Source: an uncultured Gammaproteobacteria bacterium
Lineage (GTDB): Bacteria; Pseudomonadota; Gammaproteobacteria; Eutrophobiales; Eutrophobiaceae
Direction of reading: 5' to 3'
DNA length: 64,000 nucleotides
Assembly: GCA_943788005.1 (NCBI GenBank)
Contig: CALSOP010000002.1
Location: 186,001-250,000, forward strand
The notes under the pieces were generated by a model. The model was not told where the DNA came from, made no database searches, and saw nothing but the letters and a program-made list of their open reading frames with translations. Below, piece after piece: positions 18,033 through 27,320 of the stretch. The number at the start of each line of letters is the position of its first letter. Positions within the stretch are counted from its first letter, which is position 1. A program made the translations under genes and the position numbers.

Positions 18033-19445
18033 TTACTCAACAAACCCTAATAGTTTAAAAACACCAATTGCATTCAGAAATATAACGATCACCCCAAATG
18101 GTGCGACATAGCGAACGGCAAATCGCCATGCCTGATAGGCAGTACTATCACCCAAACCTAATTCATCTACGGTTGATGACCTTGACATCAACCATGCTGC
18201 AAATATAGCAACCAACAAACCGCCGATAGGTAGTAAAATGTTTGAAGTTAGAATGTCAAAGATATCAAACAGGCCATTTTCTTTTATAACACCAGCAAAA
18301 CTAAAGGAAAATGCCCAGTGATTAAATGATAAAACCGTCACTAAACCAAGCAACCATGCGATTACCCCGGCAATCGTTGTCGCTTTAACACGCGACATAT
18401 TTCTGTTTTCAACTAACCACGTCACCGCAGGTTCCAATAGTGAAATAGAAGACGTCCATGCGGCAAATAGTAGCAATATGAAAAACAGCGTGCCGAAGAA
18501 GGTGCCAAATGGCATTTGTCCAAAAGCAATGGGTAACGTTATAAAGATTAAACCTGGACCACCGGCTGGTTCAAGCCCATAAGTAAACACAATAGGAAAA
18601 ATCGCAACGCCTGCCAGAAGAGCAACAGAGGTATCGGCAATTGCAATTGAAAAACAATTAAATGTTATTGATGACTTTTGCGATAAGTAAGACCCATAGA
18701 TCATGATCGCACCCATACCAATACTTAGACTAAAAAATGCTTGTCCTAAAGCGGGCAAAAGAATATCGGCAAAAAAGTTCTTGTCTGCTAATTGTTCAAA
18801 GTCAGGAACAAACAGATAGGTGATCCCATCCATGAATCTCTCAGTACTCATAGCGTAACCCACCATAACGAGTAGCAATATCAAAAGCGCCGGCATTAAA
18901 AACTTAACGGCTCTTTCTAATCCACTCTTAACGCCACGAGACACGATCACAACACTCATAACTATGAATATTGTATGCCATGCCAATAATCTTTCCGGGT
19001 CAGAGATTAATTCGGTAAACATCTGTTTGGAAAAAGCAGCATCTGCATCGACAAACGCACCCGCACCCGTTCTAAAGATATAAGCCAATGTCCAACCAGC
19101 AATGACACTATAGTAAGAGAGGATAATAAACCCGGCTACCACCCCCATCCACCCCAATAAATGCCAGTGCCGACTGAGGCCTTCTTCTGCAGCCAAGGAA
19201 TCCATTGTGTTTATTGGGCTTTGGCGTCCACGACGACCTAATAATATCTCGGCCATCATAATGGGGATCCCCACCAAAACGACACAGACCAAATACACCA
19301 AAACAAAGGCACCCCCGCCATTTTCACCAGCTAAATAAGGGAATCGCCAAATATTACCAAGACCAACAGCTGAGCCAGTCGCAGCAAGAATAAAGGCCCA
19401 GCGGGATGACCACTGACCATGAATGGAAGTACGTTTAGCAGTCAT
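18033..19445 (-). CDS. Sodium-dependent symporter of the neurotransmitter:sodium symporter (NSS/SNF) family
   Basis: The protein is a 470-residue inner-membrane carrier with about 11-12 TM segments. The hallmark of the family, GSAVGLGNIWRFPYLAGENG at residues 25-44, forms the unwound TM1 with the Na+ and substrate site; NTMDSL and the later TM regions also fit LeuT-like bacterial homologues. These carriers usually import an amino acid, with Na+ as the driving ion; the substrate cannot be read off. It lies 12 bp upstream of ratA on the same strand, so it could be co-transcribed with ratA-rnfH, and is divergent from the kinase genes. It is an insertion in the ratA-smpB order. Confidence 0.92.
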   Translation of the reverse strand: MTAKRTSIHGQWSSRWAFILAATGSAVGLGNIWRFPYLAGENGGGAFVLVYLVCVVLVGIPIMMAEILLGRRGRQSPINTMDSLAAEEGLSRHWHLLGWMGVVAGFIILSYYSVIAGWTLAYIFRTGAGAFVDADAAFSKQMFTELISDPERLLAWHTIFIVMSVVIVSRGVKSGLERAVKFLMPALLILLLVMVGYAMSTERFMDGITYLFVPDFEQLADKNFFADILLPALGQAFFSLSIGMGAIMIYGSYLSQKSSITFNCFSIAIADTSVALLAGVAIFPIVFTYGLEPAGGPGLIFITLPIAFGQMPFGTFFGTLFFILLLFAAWTSSISLLEPAVTWLVENRNMSRVKATTIAGVIAWLLGLVTVLSFNHWAFSFSFAGVIKENGLFDIFDILTSNILLPIGGLLVAIFAAWLMSRSSTVDELGLGDSTAYQAWRFAVRYVAPFGVIVIFLNAIGVFKLLGFVE

Positions 19446-19576
19446 GTATTTAGACCCTTTTTTGTTTCATTTTCCGTGAATTTGCTACTTCCTACAAGCA
19501 CCTAATATTTTCCCGAATTGTCTCAAGATACTGACAGGTTTGCCGCTACTAATTAAAGGATTATTCGGGAAATAAC

Positions 19577-21988
19577 ATGGGTGCTGTAGCAGCAAATAAA
19601 ATAACAAATACTACCTTACCAAAACAGTTAGGTCGGTTTGAGCCGATCGACGTATTGGGAAAAGGTGCACAAGGGATTGTTTATCTAGCGGAAGACACGC
19701 AATTAGGTCGAAAAGTTGCCATTAAGACACTGGATAAACGCCGACAGGATGCAGAGCAATTAAATCAGGAAGCTAAAAATGTTAGCAAACTGAGTCACCC
19801 AAATATCATCCCCCTTTATGAAATTGGCTTTCATCAAGAATCACCCTTTCTTGTCTATCAATACTATGAAGGCGAACAACTGAAACAGCGATTACAACGC
19901 GAAACTAAATTAAAACAACTTGATGCTGTAAAAATAACCGATCAAATTCTGGACGGCATTGGCTACGCTCATAAAAATAATATTATTCACCGCGACCTTA
20001 ATCCTTCAAACCTGCTTATTGATAAAGATGGCAATACCAAGATCATGGATTTTGGTATCTCAGTTATTTCAGGGACGCTCACATCGAGTACTGAGATTAC
20101 CGGGACGGTTAATTATCTTGCACCAGAACAATTAACCAATAGTGAACTGAGCCCAGCCATCGATATCTTCGCCAGCGGATTAATTCTTTATGAAATGCTG
20201 ACAGGGCATCAAGTCTATGCGGCTAATAATTCAATGGCCGTCATGTATAAGATAACAAATGATATCGTCGCGCCACCATCGAAGCGCAATCCGGAGATAG
20301 ACAAAGATCTGGATGCTATAGTCATGAAGGCACTGGAAAAAGACCCGGCTAATCGCTATACCAGTGCAGCAGAGATGCAGGCAGCACTAAAAAAATATCT
20401 TAAAGTTGATGATGACGATGGAAAGGAATCATCAAATACTAATACCTCCAGTACTGTTGAATTTCTATTGCGTCGTATGAAGCGTAAGCAGGACTTCCCT
20501 GCCGTATCAGCTCATATTACTGAAATAAATCAAAAGTCCGCCACTTCAAATTTAAGTTCAGCAAATGAGCTATCAAATGTGATCCTGAAAGATTTTGCTT
20601 TGACAACAAAGGTTGTACGTCTGGTTAATTCATCATTTTATGGACAATTCGGTGGTGAAATCACAACGGTTTCCCGAGCTATTGTGATATTAGGCTATGA
20701 ACAAGTTCGTGCAGCTGTATTGAGTATTATCCTGTTTGAGCATTTACAAAACAGTGAACAAGCAAATGAATTAAAAAATGCAGCCTACACTGCATTAATG
20801 AGTGGCATCATCTCTCGTGAAAAGGCTAAACAAATGAAAGGCCTCAATGAAGATGACGTAGAAACATCATTTGTTGCATCCATGTTCCACACTTTAGGAA
20901 AATTATTAACTATTTATTACTTCCCTGAAGAGTTCGAAGCCATGAAGACGTCTGTATTAAATAAAGGCGTTGATGAAGATCAGGCTATGCGTTCTTTGCT
21001 GGGCGTGAGCTATGATGAACTTGGTCGTGGCATAGCCAAAGAATGGAAACTGCCCGATACTATTGGTGACAGTATGAAACGCTTACCTGAAGGCACTGTT
21101 CCTGTTGCCAAGACATCAAGTGAATCTTTAAGACAACTGGCTTGCTTCTCAAATGAATTATGTGCGATTAACAGTAGTGATAAAGATACAAACGATGCCT
21201 ATGATGCATTGGCCGCCCGCTATAAAGATTCATTAGGCATTACCAAAGATAGTATTGATAAGCTGTTAGAGTCTTCTATCAAGGAAGCCGAGGAATTTAC
21301 ACGAATTCTAAATATCGATACCAGTAAGGTAACGGTGTTCAATAACATCCGTAAAAATACAGAAGAAAATAAAGAAGGTGAAAACTGGACCACAGAAGTT
21401 GTTGAGAAAGGCGGCGATGTTGATGACGGCGTAACGATTGAGACCGTAAAAGCTGAACCGAAGACACAACAGCAAAACCAGCACGACATTCTGGTCAATG
21501 GTATCGCCGAGATTACAAACTCACTGCTAGACGATTTTAATCTCAACGAAATTCTGACGATGGTATTAGAAACAATCTATCGCGGCATGGGATTTAACAG
21601 AGTTTTGTTCGCGGTACATGATGCTAAGAATAAACAAGTCATAGCACGTTTTGGTTTAGGTAAAGGTATTGACGGAATAATTCCAGACTTCCGCTACAAA
21701 GTATCGGACTCGGAAGATGTCCTTGTATCAACGATTAGAAAGGGAAAGGAGTTTATTGTTTTAGATGTGAACTCTGATGAATATAAAGACAAGGTACCTG
21801 CATGGCTTAGAAGACTCACTATGCCAACTACGGTTGTCCTCTACCCGATAATTGTCAACAAACGTTGCCTTGGACTGATCTATGCCGATAACGATGATTC
21901 AAGTATAAAGATATCCATGGAAGCCCTTGGTTTTTTTAAAACCTTGCGTAATCAAGCGTCACTGGCAATCCAACAGGTAAAAAAATAA
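19577..21988 (+). CDS. Ser/Thr protein kinase - HDOD - GAF fusion protein (first of a tandem pair)
   Basis: This 803-residue soluble signalling protein starts with a Hanks-type kinase domain (about residues 20-275): glycine loop LGKGAQGIVYLA, Lys in VAIKTL, catalytic loop HRDLNPSN, metal-binding DFGIS and APEQL. The catalytic loop has Asn where most Ser/Thr kinases have Lys (HRDLKP). An HDOD domain follows (about 300-490; KVVRLVNSSFYGQFGGEITTV cut by SRAIVILG), then a linker and a C-terminal GAF domain (about 640-800; GFNRVLFAVHD, CLGLIYADN). There is no TM segment. The next gene, 16 bp downstream, is a full-length paralogue. Targets and the GAF ligand are unknown. Confidence 0.9.
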   Translation: MGAVAANKITNTTLPKQLGRFEPIDVLGKGAQGIVYLAEDTQLGRKVAIKTLDKRRQDAEQLNQEAKNVSKLSHPNIIPLYEIGFHQESPFLVYQYYEGEQLKQRLQRETKLKQLDAVKITDQILDGIGYAHKNNIIHRDLNPSNLLIDKDGNTKIMDFGISVISGTLTSSTEITGTVNYLAPEQLTNSELSPAIDIFASGLILYEMLTGHQVYAANNSMAVMYKITNDIVAPPSKRNPEIDKDLDAIVMKALEKDPANRYTSAAEMQAALKKYLKVDDDDGKESSNTNTSSTVEFLLRRMKRKQDFPAVSAHITEINQKSATSNLSSANELSNVILKDFALTTKVVRLVNSSFYGQFGGEITTVSRAIVILGYEQVRAAVLSIILFEHLQNSEQANELKNAAYTALMSGIISREKAKQMKGLNEDDVETSFVASMFHTLGKLLTIYYFPEEFEAMKTSVLNKGVDEDQAMRSLLGVSYDELGRGIAKEWKLPDTIGDSMKRLPEGTVPVAKTSSESLRQLACFSNELCAINSSDKDTNDAYDALAARYKDSLGITKDSIDKLLESSIKEAEEFTRILNIDTSKVTVFNNIRKNTEENKEGENWTTEVVEKGGDVDDGVTIETVKAEPKTQQQNQHDILVNGIAEITNSLLDDFNLNEILTMVLETIYRGMGFNRVLFAVHDAKNKQVIARFGLGKGIDGIIPDFRYKVSDSEDVLVSTIRKGKEFIVLDVNSDEYKDKVPAWLRRLTMPTTVVLYPIIVNKRCLGLIYADNDDSSIKISMEALGFFKTLRNQASLAIQQVKK

Positions 21989-22004
21989 TTCGGACAAAGA
22001 ATCG

Positions 22005-24401
22005 ATGTTATCCAGTCTACGAAAAAAGAAACCTATTGCAGAAGCAATTACAGAAAAAAAATATATCGGCCGCTTTGAATTGATCCATGAATTAGGCAAA
22101 GGAGCCCAAGGCGTTGTTTACCTTGCCCAGGATATTAAATTAAATCGGCAAGTTGCTGTTAAAACGCTGCTACACAAAAACAAAGATGGCGAACAAATAT
22201 TCAACGAAGCCAAAAACGTCAGTGCGTTACAGCACCCGAATATTATCCCCCTGTATGAAATTGGCTCACAAAATGAAAGGCCATTTCTGGTTTACCCCTA
22301 TGTCAAAGGCAAAACCTTAAGCGACTATATTGTCGCTGCTGAAAAGCTAACTATCCTAGAATCAACTAAACTCATTTCTGCCGTATTAGGTGGTCTTGCT
22401 CATGCGCATGAGAAAAAAATCGTGCATCGCGATCTGAACCCATCAAATATCCTGATTGGTGAAGATGATAATCCTCGAATTATGGATTTTGGTATATCAA
22501 CCTTCGCCGGTCACAATACTTCAGAGAACAGTGTTGCTGGCACAGTAAGCTACATGGCTCCCGAAACACTCAATAGTGAGCCGACGGGCCCTTGGTCTGA
22601 TGTGTTTTCAATTGGCGTTATATTGTTCGAAATGCTCACAGGCCATTCCTTATTTAAAGCAGATAATTCAATGGTCTCGATCTACAAGATCCTGAATGAA
22701 AATATTTTGCCGCCATCAAGCAGAAACAAAGCTATTGATAAAGATCTGGATCGAATCGTCCTTAAAGCATTGGCTAAGACAAAGAATGAGCGATATCAAA
22801 GTGCAATTAAATTGAAACAGGCACTTGATGACTACATGCATGAAGAAACAGGCGATGCAATAACAGAGCTAAGCGTGCCATCAGATGATAAGGCTGTTAG
22901 AGAACAAGCCACTATGATGCTGTTAAAGAGAAGTCTGGCAAAAAATAAAGAATTTCCAGCGATGGGAAACAGTATTGCGCAAATTATGCAGGTTGCAGAA
23001 GGACATGGATGCGCTGAAAAACTGGCAGAGATAATTTTAAGAGAGCAATCACTCAGTAGTAAAATTCTCAGCCTGGTCAACTCCAGTGGTTATGGTCAGT
23101 TTGGTGGAGAGATAAAAACTATTTCACGTGCTGTTGTTATCCTTGGCTTAACCCAAGTGCAGAACATGTGCATCAGCATTATGGTATTTGAAAAGCTGAA
23201 TAACGGACCAATGGCTGAGATACTCAAAAGTAACACTTGCCAATCTTTTTTAAGTGCCATATTCGCAAAAAAACTAACCGGAAAATCATCTTCGGTAAAT
23301 TCTGAAGAAGCCTTTCTAGCCAGTATGTTTCACAACCTGGGGAAACAAGTCACCATTTATTTCTTGCCGGATGAATATAATGACATATTGGATTTGGTTA
23401 TCGAAAAAGGCATTGATGAAGACAAAGCAAGTCTAAGAATACTGGGAATTAACTTTGCTAGCATTGGTCAATTTATGGCGATTGAATGGCAGCTACCGAA
23501 AAACATAATATTAGGCATACAACCTAAGCCACAAAGAATCACCCAAAAGCCGATCAAAACGGAAGACTACCTCGCACAAATATCCTCTTTAACCAACGAG
23601 ATTGTTCAGGCTGCCGGTTGTGGAAATAATGAACAGGCAGAAAAAGAATTAAAAAAGATCATCAATCGTTACAAGCTCAGTTTTTCATTAAACTACGAAA
23701 AAGTGACACGTATTCTTGTTATTCTTTTTGACGAACTAATCAATCATTGCGAAGCATTAGGCATCGATCCAAACAATAATACCTTCTGTAAAAACTTTAT
23801 TTCATTTACCAAGCATGACTATGATTTCAATGAAGAAGATGAAAAGGAAGACACCTCAGCAGAAATATCTCTTACCAAAAAGCCATTCCATGAAGCTGCT
23901 TTAACCTATGGCATCGCCAAAACAACTGGCATGATGTTTAAATCATTTCAATTACCCGAATTACTGAACATCGTGGTTAATACTCTATATCGGGGGCTTG
24001 ATTGCGAACATGCCATTATCTTTCTAGAAGATAATGTTAATGGTGAAATGAGAGCACATGCCGGTGCTGGTTCTAGTGCAGATCCAGATATATCAACTGT
24101 AATGAAACGTTTTCACTTTCATAGCAACGACAGTGACGACATCTTTAATCAAGCTATAAAAAAACAGACTGATATATTTATTCCTGATGTTGCCCACTCG
24201 TCACTAATCAATAATATTCCAGATTGGTGCAAAAAAGTGACCTTCCCCAAAAACCTGCTTATCTACCCAGTCTGCTCAAACAGGAGGTGTATTGGATTGG
24301 TCTATGTGGATAACGCCCGCGTGTTATCATCCAAATCCAAGCAAGCATTTGAATATATCGATACCATGCGAAAGCAACTCGCCGTAGCCGTACAGCAATA
24401 A
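22005..24401 (+). CDS. Ser/Thr protein kinase - HDOD - GAF fusion protein (second of a tandem pair)
   Basis: This 798-residue protein repeats the domain order of its upstream neighbour: kinase (about 22-285; LGKGAQGVVYLA, VAVKTLL, HRDLNPSN, DFGIST, APETL), HDOD (about 310-510; ILSLVNSSGYGQFGGEIKT and SRAVVILGL) and GAF (about 640-795; CEHAIIFLED, CIGLVYVDN). The two proteins line up from end to end, so they arose by tandem duplication, but many positions differ, so the duplication is old. The 16-bp gap implies one operon. Both have Asn instead of Lys in the catalytic loop. The pair may form a heteromeric kinase or respond to two different GAF ligands. Confidence 0.9.
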   Translation: MLSSLRKKKPIAEAITEKKYIGRFELIHELGKGAQGVVYLAQDIKLNRQVAVKTLLHKNKDGEQIFNEAKNVSALQHPNIIPLYEIGSQNERPFLVYPYVKGKTLSDYIVAAEKLTILESTKLISAVLGGLAHAHEKKIVHRDLNPSNILIGEDDNPRIMDFGISTFAGHNTSENSVAGTVSYMAPETLNSEPTGPWSDVFSIGVILFEMLTGHSLFKADNSMVSIYKILNENILPPSSRNKAIDKDLDRIVLKALAKTKNERYQSAIKLKQALDDYMHEETGDAITELSVPSDDKAVREQATMMLLKRSLAKNKEFPAMGNSIAQIMQVAEGHGCAEKLAEIILREQSLSSKILSLVNSSGYGQFGGEIKTISRAVVILGLTQVQNMCISIMVFEKLNNGPMAEILKSNTCQSFLSAIFAKKLTGKSSSVNSEEAFLASMFHNLGKQVTIYFLPDEYNDILDLVIEKGIDEDKASLRILGINFASIGQFMAIEWQLPKNIILGIQPKPQRITQKPIKTEDYLAQISSLTNEIVQAAGCGNNEQAEKELKKIINRYKLSFSLNYEKVTRILVILFDELINHCEALGIDPNNNTFCKNFISFTKHDYDFNEEDEKEDTSAEISLTKKPFHEAALTYGIAKTTGMMFKSFQLPELLNIVVNTLYRGLDCEHAIIFLEDNVNGEMRAHAGAGSSADPDISTVMKRFHFHSNDSDDIFNQAIKKQTDIFIPDVAHSSLINNIPDWCKKVTFPKNLLIYPVCSNRRCIGLVYVDNARVLSSKSKQAFEYIDTMRKQLAVAVQQ

Positions 24402-24486
24402 AAATAACCCGTCATCAAATTCATTCATACTTTTATGTAAGCAACTCCTGCTATAATCCGCCGGATAACTAACCCGAGCAGGTAAA

Positions 24487-24960
24487 ATGAGTAAAGACAA
24501 AAAATCTGGCGGTGGCAAAACAATTGCCCTGAACAAAAGAGCCCGCCACGATTATTCCATCGACGAACGATTTGAAGCCGGTATCGCCCTCGAAGGCTGG
24601 GAGGTCAAGAGCTTGCGCGCGGGTAAAGTTCAGATCGTAGAAAGCTATATCCTTTTGAAAGATAGTGAAGCCTTCCTGTTTGGTGCGTTAATAACACCAC
24701 TGCCTACAGCATCGACACATATCAGCCCCGAACCGCAGCGCAGTCGCAAACTACTGCTACATCGTACCGAATTGAATAGATTGATTGGTGCAGTTGAGCG
24801 TAAAGGCTTTGCCTTAGTCCCCACTGCACTCTATTGGAAAAATGGCAAGGTGAAACTGGAACTCGGCGTCGCTAAAGGCAAAAAGGCACATGACAAACGC
24901 GAAGCTGAAAAAGACCGCGACTGGCAGAGACAGAAAGCACAAATAATGAGACATAAATAA
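24487..24960 (+). CDS. smpB: SsrA-binding protein SmpB
   Basis: SmpB binds tmRNA and carries it to stalled ribosomes for trans-translation. At 157 residues it is the usual length. [20 protein letters not shown] and [12 protein letters not shown] near the N-terminus form the OB-fold tmRNA-binding surface, and the C-terminal tail KRDAEKDRDW-like segment ([21 protein letters not shown] read in two parts, [10 protein letters not shown] and [11 protein letters not shown]) is the basic helix that enters the mRNA channel. Its RNA partner ssrA starts 142 bp downstream on the same strand. Confidence 0.97.
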   Translation: MSKDKKSGGGKTIALNKRARHDYSIDERFEAGIALEGWEVKSLRAGKVQIVESYILLKDSEAFLFGALITPLPTASTHISPEPQRSRKLLLHRTELNRLIGAVERKGFALVPTALYWKNGKVKLELGVAKGKKAHDKREAEKDRDWQRQKAQIMRHK

Positions 24961-25070
24961 GGCAAGCAATTATTAATTGCTCCCTAACGTCATACTCATC
25001 CTTGAAACTTTCATTGCACCCACACAGTCATACACATGAACATTCAATGTTTAATTGGTGACAGTTAGTC

Positions 25071-25076
25071 TATAAT
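25071..25076 (+). promoter_or_regulatory. Probable -10 box of the ssrA promoter
   Basis: A perfect TATAAT lies 27 bp before the mature 5' end of tmRNA, in the place expected for a precursor that RNase P trims. No good -35 hexamer was found at 16-18 bp; TTTAAT at 15 bp is the nearest. Confidence 0.55.
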
Positions 25077-25102
25077 CCAACCTTCTTCAGGAAATAAAAC
25101 TC

Positions 25103-25465
25103 GGGGGCGTACTGGCTTCGACGTGGATATGAAACCTGAGGGGCATGCCGAGGTGCAGATTACCTCGTAAACACTTCTGCAAAACTTTTAGTTGCCAACG
25201 AAGACAACTACGCACTAGCAGCTTAATAACCTGTCATAGTGCCGTCTGCCCACTGATGTGCTTGTGCACGGTGGAATCAGGCGTCGACTCTCACAAGACC
25301 GCGATGAAACTCGTCCGAGGTGGATTCGTTAAAACTTAATCGGGATCGCTCATTGTCTTCCCTGCCGGTCGGGTAGCATTGAGTTAAATTAAAGATTCGG
25401 CTAAGCATGTAGATCCGATGGCAGAGGATTTGCGGACGCGGGTTCGATTCCCGCCGCCTCCACCA
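25103..25465 (+). ncRNA. ssrA: Transfer-messenger RNA (tmRNA)
   Basis: tmRNA rescues stalled ribosomes and tags the nascent protein for proteolysis. The 5' GGGGGCG pairs with 3' CGCCTCC just before ACCA, giving a complete 7-bp acceptor stem; CTGGCTTCGACG near the 5' end and GGTTCGATTCC near the 3' end are the conserved D-like and T-arm parts. The tag reading frame begins with GCC at 25194 and encodes ANEDNYALAA followed by two TAA stops. E. coli has ANDENYALAA, so residues 3 and 4 are swapped in type while the degron end YALAA is kept. The RNA is 363 nt and CCA is encoded. An open frame across it is fortuitous. Confidence 0.97.
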
Positions 25466-25476
25466 AAAATAAAGAC

Positions 25477-25504
25477 ACCCTATTGTTTTTAATAGGGTTT
25501 TTTT
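25477..25504 (+). terminator. Intrinsic terminator of ssrA
   Basis: ACCCTATT - 6 nt - AATAGGGT forms a perfect 8-bp stem followed by a run of T, starting 12 nt after the tmRNA CCA end. Confidence 0.92.
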
Positions 25505-25726
25505 ATGCCTGCTACTTTAGTGTACAACCTAGTGTACAGTTTAAATTCTATGCGCATTTAGCGGCTTGCTCTCTGACCCCGTCAGTAGAGCTTCGAATCC
25601 TCTGTCTCCAGCCAATATAACCAAGGATTTAAAACATTTTCCTTCAATTCAATTCTGAATTAATGTATTTCCCTGACAACTGCTCTGGCAGTTAAAGAAA
25701 CAGATAAGCCAAACTAATACAAGAAA
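25505..25726. other. Non-coding gap after tmRNA with a tRNA/tmRNA 3'-end-like remnant
   Basis: No gene is seen. GTGTACA occurs twice 5 bp apart (about 25519-25537). At 25592-25614 TTCGAATCC...CTCCAGCCA resembles the T-loop to CCA end of a tRNA or tmRNA but no matching 5' half exists. Such partial copies are left by integrases that use tRNA/tmRNA 3' ends as attachment sites. Confidence 0.35.
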
Positions 25727-26203
25727 TCATTTAGCAACCTCGGTGGGGTTTTTATATGCAAACCAAGACCAGATAGTGAAGCAGAATAGCGGCAACGCAA
25801 ATACTAGATATATGCCGCCCACCAATTTAAATGAAAACCCTTCACTAAAATTTTCACTAACATGAGTGCTCATATTTATCCATTGATGCTCGCTCTCAAA
25901 ACTCTTCAATACTTCCACTGAGCTAGTTAAAAGTTCGTTGTAGTACAAAAGGTCTAAGCACGCTGCCGCAACAAGTATCACTAACAGTAATAACGAAACC
26001 AAAAACCGCACAAACCTCATCTCGTTACGGTGAGGACTATCATCTTCTAACTTACTTCCAACCAAATAACTCACGAATGCCCCAATAGCACCTAAGCCAC
26101 CTATTAGAGTCATACGATATTGCAGAATTAATTCGTTGAAGTGCATTGCGATTTCTTCATAGTGAAACCACAGTTCAATTACTTGGTCTGGCTCTAGCTC
26201 CAT
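25727..26203 (-). CDS. Hypothetical membrane protein
   Basis: The protein has 158 residues and about three hydrophobic helices: around residues 33-50 (LIGGLGAIGAFVSYLVG), 65-85 (LVSLLLLVILVAAACLDLLY) and 130-148 (VGGIYLVFALPLFCFTIWSW). The N-terminus is acidic (MELEPDQVIELW). I do not recognise the family. It lies in the accessory segment between tmRNA and the insertion sequence, followed upstream on the same strand by another unknown gene. A purine-rich GGGAGAGGGAGG stretch just before the ATG is a strong ribosome binding site, which supports that it is a real gene. Confidence 0.65.
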   Translation of the reverse strand: MELEPDQVIELWFHYEEIAMHFNELILQYRMTLIGGLGAIGAFVSYLVGSKLEDDSPHRNEMRFVRFLVSLLLLVILVAAACLDLLYYNELLTSSVEVLKSFESEHQWINMSTHVSENFSEGFSFKLVGGIYLVFALPLFCFTIWSWFAYKNPTEVAK

Positions 26204-26261
26204 AACCTCCCTCTCCCTTAGCTCCTTAAGCTCATACTATGTGCTATCGAACATGAAGTTC

Positions 26262-26876
26262 CTAGTTCACTGACTTAGAACCCATCAAAACCTGATATAC
26301 ATTAGCAGGCGCTCTTGTGTTGAACTTCATATCTAATGCCATTTCTGGATAGTCTACAAATAATTCGCATGTTTCTTTTATTGTAAGCCGATATGTGTCG
26401 GCAGCTTCTTGCATGTTCTGAGCCATCTGTTCCGCTTGAACAGGCTTAACCACAAGCCACAACTCTTCCTTGCTCTGCTCATATTGCGCATAAATAGTTG
26501 CGGCGCTTTGTTGCTCTGACTTATTGAGCTGCGCAAAAGAATTCAAGAATGGAGCTATATCAACCCCTAACGCTTTACAGAAATATTTTCGGCTCCGCAT
26601 GTTCATAAAATAATACCCGAAAAAAAAATTTGCAGCATACAAGCGTTTTTCTCGTTCGCTATTATAGTTTTCGATAGCTTTTGTTGACAACTTCTGCGCT
26701 GCTAGATAAATAGCATCACCAGATGTGCCTCCTGAAGAAGACATTGCCTCAGCCTTAAGTTGCTCATATTCATTCTCCACTGTAGCAGCATTGCTGTAAT
26801 CCCTATATTCTTGAATGCCATATTTAACGACAATAAATGCAACAATAAAAACGACAAAACTTAGTACATTTTTCAT
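26262..26876 (-). CDS. Hypothetical protein with N-terminal membrane anchor
   Basis: The start at 26876 (MKNVLSFVVFIVAFIVVKYG) has an AAGGAG ribosome site and begins with a signal-anchor helix; it gives 204 residues. The frame is open for 48 codons further upstream, but that part lacks such a site. After the anchor the protein is mostly helical and soluble, with a probable coiled region (ATVENEYEQLKAEAM) and two Cys. I do not recognise it. The 58-bp gap to the downstream membrane-protein gene suggests that the two form one transcription unit of the accessory segment. Confidence 0.6.
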   Translation of the reverse strand: MKNVLSFVVFIVAFIVVKYGIQEYRDYSNAATVENEYEQLKAEAMSSSGGTSGDAIYLAAQKLSTKAIENYNSEREKRLYAANFFFGYYFMNMRSRKYFCKALGVDIAPFLNSFAQLNKSEQQSAATIYAQYEQSKEELWLVVKPVQAEQMAQNMQEAADTYRLTIKETCELFVDYPEMALDMKFNTRAPANVYQVLMGSKSVN

Positions 26877-27141
26877 GTTTACTCCTTTTTTTGCCACTAT
26901 AAATAAAAACTTGCCACAACAATCGCGCCTTCTGAATTGTAGGTCGCCTATAACATATTCATCATGAAGCCCTGTTATAAACCTTATCAGCTCACCTACT
27001 TTCTTCTCCATGAGACACACCCAGCCTCATGCCTTCAGAATAGATTAACATTAACAATTTTTCTCAAACTATATAACACTTGATTTCACAACCAGCCTGA
27101 TTATAACTTGCAAAACAATCAAAATATCCTAATATAAACAG

Positions 27142-27231
27142 TACGCCAATTTGACTCAGCTTGCAGGCGTTTAATAAATATTGCTAAAGAGAGGGCAACC
27201 TACTTTTAGCGAATGCTGAGTGGGTTTTTTT
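27142..27231 (+). ncRNA. Candidate small RNA or leader RNA
   Basis: On the + strand TTGCAA (27108-27113) - 16 bp - TAATAT (27130-27135) resembles a sigma-70 promoter (4 of 6 in each box), and about 90 bp further on lies a clear intrinsic terminator with no + strand gene in front of it. A short transcript between them would end there. It could be a small RNA, or a leader that attenuates the genes at 27321 onward. Inference only. Confidence 0.3.
27197..27231 (+). terminator. Intrinsic terminator without an upstream + strand gene
   Basis: AACCTACT pairs with AGTGGGTT (one G-U), with an inner AGC-GAAT-GCT stem-loop, and a run of seven T follows. The structure and T-run are strong. Confidence 0.65.
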
Positions 27232-27320
27232 ACGGCTGCCGCTCCTTATAACGGCTTGGTATTTGATTTCAGCTTGTACACCAAGGCAATCGTGCCGAAG
27301 TACTAAAGAGGAGAAATATT

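Larger units (their letters stand above)
26877..27320. other. Intergenic stretch without protein genes
   Basis: The stretch is AT-rich. It contains the divergent control region for the two flanking accessory gene sets, a promoter-like pair and a strong terminator hairpin on the + strand (listed separately), and no credible protein-coding frame. Confidence 0.5.

Noticed and set aside
25145..25339. Open frame of 64 codons
   Set aside because: It lies wholly inside tmRNA and is fortuitous; the only translated part is the ten-codon tag at 25194.
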